From contig CAZMNW010000021.1 in assembly GCA_964567755.1 (NCBI GenBank), forward strand, positions 1 through 23,372: a DNA stretch of 23,372 nt, written 5' to 3'. A program made the translations under genes and the position numbers. The number at the start of each line of letters is the position of its first letter. The first letter of the stretch is position 1. This DNA is from DASRJW01 sp964567755. Its GTDB lineage: Bacteria; Krumholzibacteriota; Krumholzibacteriia; G020349025. Under the pieces are notes generated by a model that was given only the letters and a program-made list of their open reading frames with translations, did no database searches and was not told the origin of the DNA. Positions 19,743 to 23,372 of the stretch are shown here, piece by piece.

Positions 19743-19772
19743 TTGACAGCCTCGCCGGGCCTTAAGTAGCGT
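19743..19772 (+). promoter_or_regulatory. Predicted promoter of the str operon (rpsL-rpsG-fusA-tuf)
   Basis: A perfect -35 TTGACA (19743-19748) and a weak -10 TAGCGT (19767-19772) have an 18-bp spacer. The start site would be near 19779, giving a leader of about 50 nt. That leader contains GTGAC/GTCAC at 19771-19775/19784-19788 (partly before the start) and CCGT/ACGG (19810-19813 with 19819-19822), the second overlapping the rpsL ribosome-binding site. Confidence 0.55.
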
Positions 19773-19831
19773 GACGAATCCACGTCACGGTTGGGATCTC
19801 GAGAACGATCCGTCCTGAACGGAGTACGAGC

Positions 19832-20206
19832 TTGCCGACGATCAGTCAACTGGTGCGAAAAGGCCGCAAGACCATGAAGGTCGCGGGAAAGTCGCCGGCG
19901 CTGCGCAGCAACCCGCAGAAACGCGGCGTTTGCACGCGCGTGTATACGTCGACGCCCAAAAAGCCCAATTCGGCGCTGCGCAAGGTCGCGCGTGTGCGTT
20001 TGACCAATGGCATCGAGGTCACGGCCTACATTCCCGGCGAAGGGCACAACCTCCAGGAGCACTCGATTGTGCTCATCCGCGGCGGACGCGTGAAGGATTT
20101 GCCCGGGGTTCGGTATCACATCGTGCGTGGCACGCTGGATTCGACGGGTGTCGAGGGCCGGCGCAAGTCGCGCTCGAAATACGGGGTCAAGCGGCCCAAG
20201 TCGTAG
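19832..20206 (+). CDS. rpsL: 30S ribosomal protein S12 (uS12), TTG start
   Basis: A 124-residue S12. The start codon is TTG: the family N terminus MPTISQLVRKGRK begins exactly there, and GGAG lies seven bases upstream. Family hallmarks are complete: TSTPKKPNSALRKVARVRLT, GHNLQEHSIVLIRGGRVKDL, PGVRYHIVRGTLD and SRSKYGVKRP. The lysines of PKKPNSA and GGRVKDLPG match the E. coli K42 and K87 positions where streptomycin resistance arises, and both are unmutated. S12 controls decoding fidelity at the A site. It is the first gene of the str operon, 70 nt before rpsG. Confidence 0.96.
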   Translation: MPTISQLVRKGRKTMKVAGKSPALRSNPQKRGVCTRVYTSTPKKPNSALRKVARVRLTNGIEVTAYIPGEGHNLQEHSIVLIRGGRVKDLPGVRYHIVRGTLDSTGVEGRRKSRSKYGVKRPKS

Positions 20207-20276
20207 CCTGAGCCCATCGTGTCGTCGGGCCGTGGACGTCACGGCGACGGACGACGACGACAGGCCGGAGGAACGC

Positions 20277-20747
20277 ATGCCGAGACGCAAGGAAATCGCA
20301 CGGCGCGAGATCGAGCCGGATTCGCGGTACAACAGCACGTTGGTGCACCAGTTCATGAACTATCTGATGGGGGCCGGCAAAAAAAGCGTCGCCGAGGGTG
20401 TGTTCTACGGTGCCATGGACATCGTCCAGGAGCGCACGGGTCAGGACCCGATGACGGTGTTCAAGCAGGCGCTCAACAACGTCAAGCCAACGTTGGAAGT
20501 GTCTTCCCGCCGCGTCGGTGGCGCCACGTACCAGGTGCCGACGGAGGTGCGCCCGGTGCGCCGGACGGCGCTGGCGATGCGCTGGATGATCACCTTTTCG
20601 CGCCAGCGCAAGGAACGCTCGATGGCGGAGAAGCTCGCCGCCGAAGTGATGCTGGCGTACAAGAACGAGGGGCCTTCCGTGAAGAAGAAGGAAGACACCC
20701 ACAAGATGGCCGAGGCCAACAAGGCCTTTGCGCACTATCGCTGGTGA
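20277..20747 (+). CDS. rpsG: 30S ribosomal protein S7 (uS7)
   Basis: A 156-residue, standard-length S7. The signature after the start is MPRRKEIARREIEPDSRYNS, with FMNYLMGAGKKSVAEGVFYG, QALNNVKPTLEVSSRRVGGA, TYQVPTEVRPVRRTALAMRW and the C-terminal THKMAEANKAFAHYRW. S7 organises the 30S head and in E. coli represses the str operon through the rpsL-rpsG spacer. ATG 20277 is preceded by GGAGGAACGC. An in-frame GTG-type start further up would overlap rpsL and lacks family support. Confidence 0.96.
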   Translation: MPRRKEIARREIEPDSRYNSTLVHQFMNYLMGAGKKSVAEGVFYGAMDIVQERTGQDPMTVFKQALNNVKPTLEVSSRRVGGATYQVPTEVRPVRRTALAMRWMITFSRQRKERSMAEKLAAEVMLAYKNEGPSVKKKEDTHKMAEANKAFAHYRW

Positions 20748-20754
20748 GGATGCG

Positions 20755-20815
20755 GGCCCGATGGCGGGCCGTGCACGCAAGAACTGTTATAGGCCGGCGA
20801 CGGAACCGTAACAGT
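20755..20815 (+). promoter_or_regulatory. Two leader-type hairpins between rpsG and fusA
   Basis: Hairpin 1 is GGCCCG (20755-20760) with CGGGCC (20765-20770), loop ATGG. Hairpin 2 is ACTGTTA (20783-20789) with TAACAGT (20809-20815), enclosing about 19 nt. Both precede the terminator at 20827. They could be part of an attenuation or processing system. No antiterminator pairing was proven. Confidence 0.5.
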
Positions 20816-20826
20816 GGAGCTTAAGC

Positions 20827-20865
20827 CCTCCGCTGCGGTGCCTCGGACCGGCGGAGGATTTTTTT
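20827..20865 (+). terminator. Intrinsic terminator/attenuator upstream of fusA
   Basis: CCTCCGC (20827-20833) pairs with GCGGAGG (20851-20857). Inside, CGGT (20836-20839) pairs with ACCG (20847-20850) across a 2-nt bulge and a 7-nt loop. Seven T's follow at 20859-20865 after a single A. This is the canonical Rho-independent form, 27 nt before the fusA start, so a fraction of rpsL-rpsG transcripts should stop here unless antiterminated. No clear promoter for fusA was found downstream. Confidence 0.85.
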
Positions 20866-20892
20866 GACGGTCGGTCGAAACGTGGAAGAGTC

Positions 20893-22974
<2,082 letters not shown>

Positions 22975-23030
22975 CCCAGCGGTTGCAGGTCGGCGGGGGT
23001 CCTTGCGGCCCACGGAACGGAGGAACTGAG

Positions 23031-23372
<342 letters not shown>

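Overview
The window is a high-GC bacterial chromosome segment covering the core translation and transcription gene cluster. In order it holds the 3' end of one tuf gene, rpmG, tRNA-Trp(CCA), secE, nusG, rplK, rplA, rplJ, rplL, rpoB and rpoC, then about 8 kb of accessory genes, then rpsL, rpsG, fusA and the 5' end of a second tuf. All core genes look intact and lie on the + strand. The lineage cannot be fixed without a search. The Gram-negative outer-membrane receptor, and the exported protein ending in a FlgD-like Ig domain with the motif PNPFNPSTTLRF, point to the FCB-related phyla (Eisenbacteria, Krumholzibacteriota, Latescibacteria and relatives). This is inference from the motif and layout.

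Region 1 (1-11,834): tuf-rpmG-trnW-secE-nusG-rplKAJL-rpoBC, tightly packed and ending in a strong 15-bp hairpin after rpoC that can serve both strands. Points of note are a 24-bp tandem repeat encoding the C-terminal tail of L10, an N-terminal extension on NusG, and GTG starts on rplK, rpoB and rpoC.

Region 2 (11,834-19,742): accessory genes between rpoC and rpsL, which are adjacent in many bacteria. A 66-codon gene on the - strand follows a 144-nt element that folds as a 29-bp perfect stem closing a multi-arm junction. Its apparent promoter lies upstream of that element, so the structure would be in its 5' leader. Divergent from it is a NYN-OST-HTH (LOTUS) putative ribonuclease with an Arg-rich tail. 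Next comes an exported HEYIH metalloprotease-like TPR protein with its own promoter. On the - strand lies a cobalamin-riboswitch-controlled pair: a TonB-dependent receptor (probably BtuB-like) and an exported, possibly beta-propeller protein that may play the role of the Bacteroides cobalamin-binding protein BtuG. Upstream of the riboswitch is about 320 nt of non-coding DNA with several hairpins and no identified gene.

Region 3 (19,743-23,372): the str operon, starting from a TTGACA promoter. rpsL appears to start with TTG. Between rpsG and fusA are three successive hairpins, the last a canonical intrinsic terminator with seven T's, which suggests attenuation or partial termination before fusA-tuf. 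The visible 5' part of the second tuf uses G-ending codons much more than its neighbours do.

The best candidates for new biology are the structured leader of the 66-aa gene, the riboswitch-controlled receptor and surface-protein pair, and the terminator inside the str operon.
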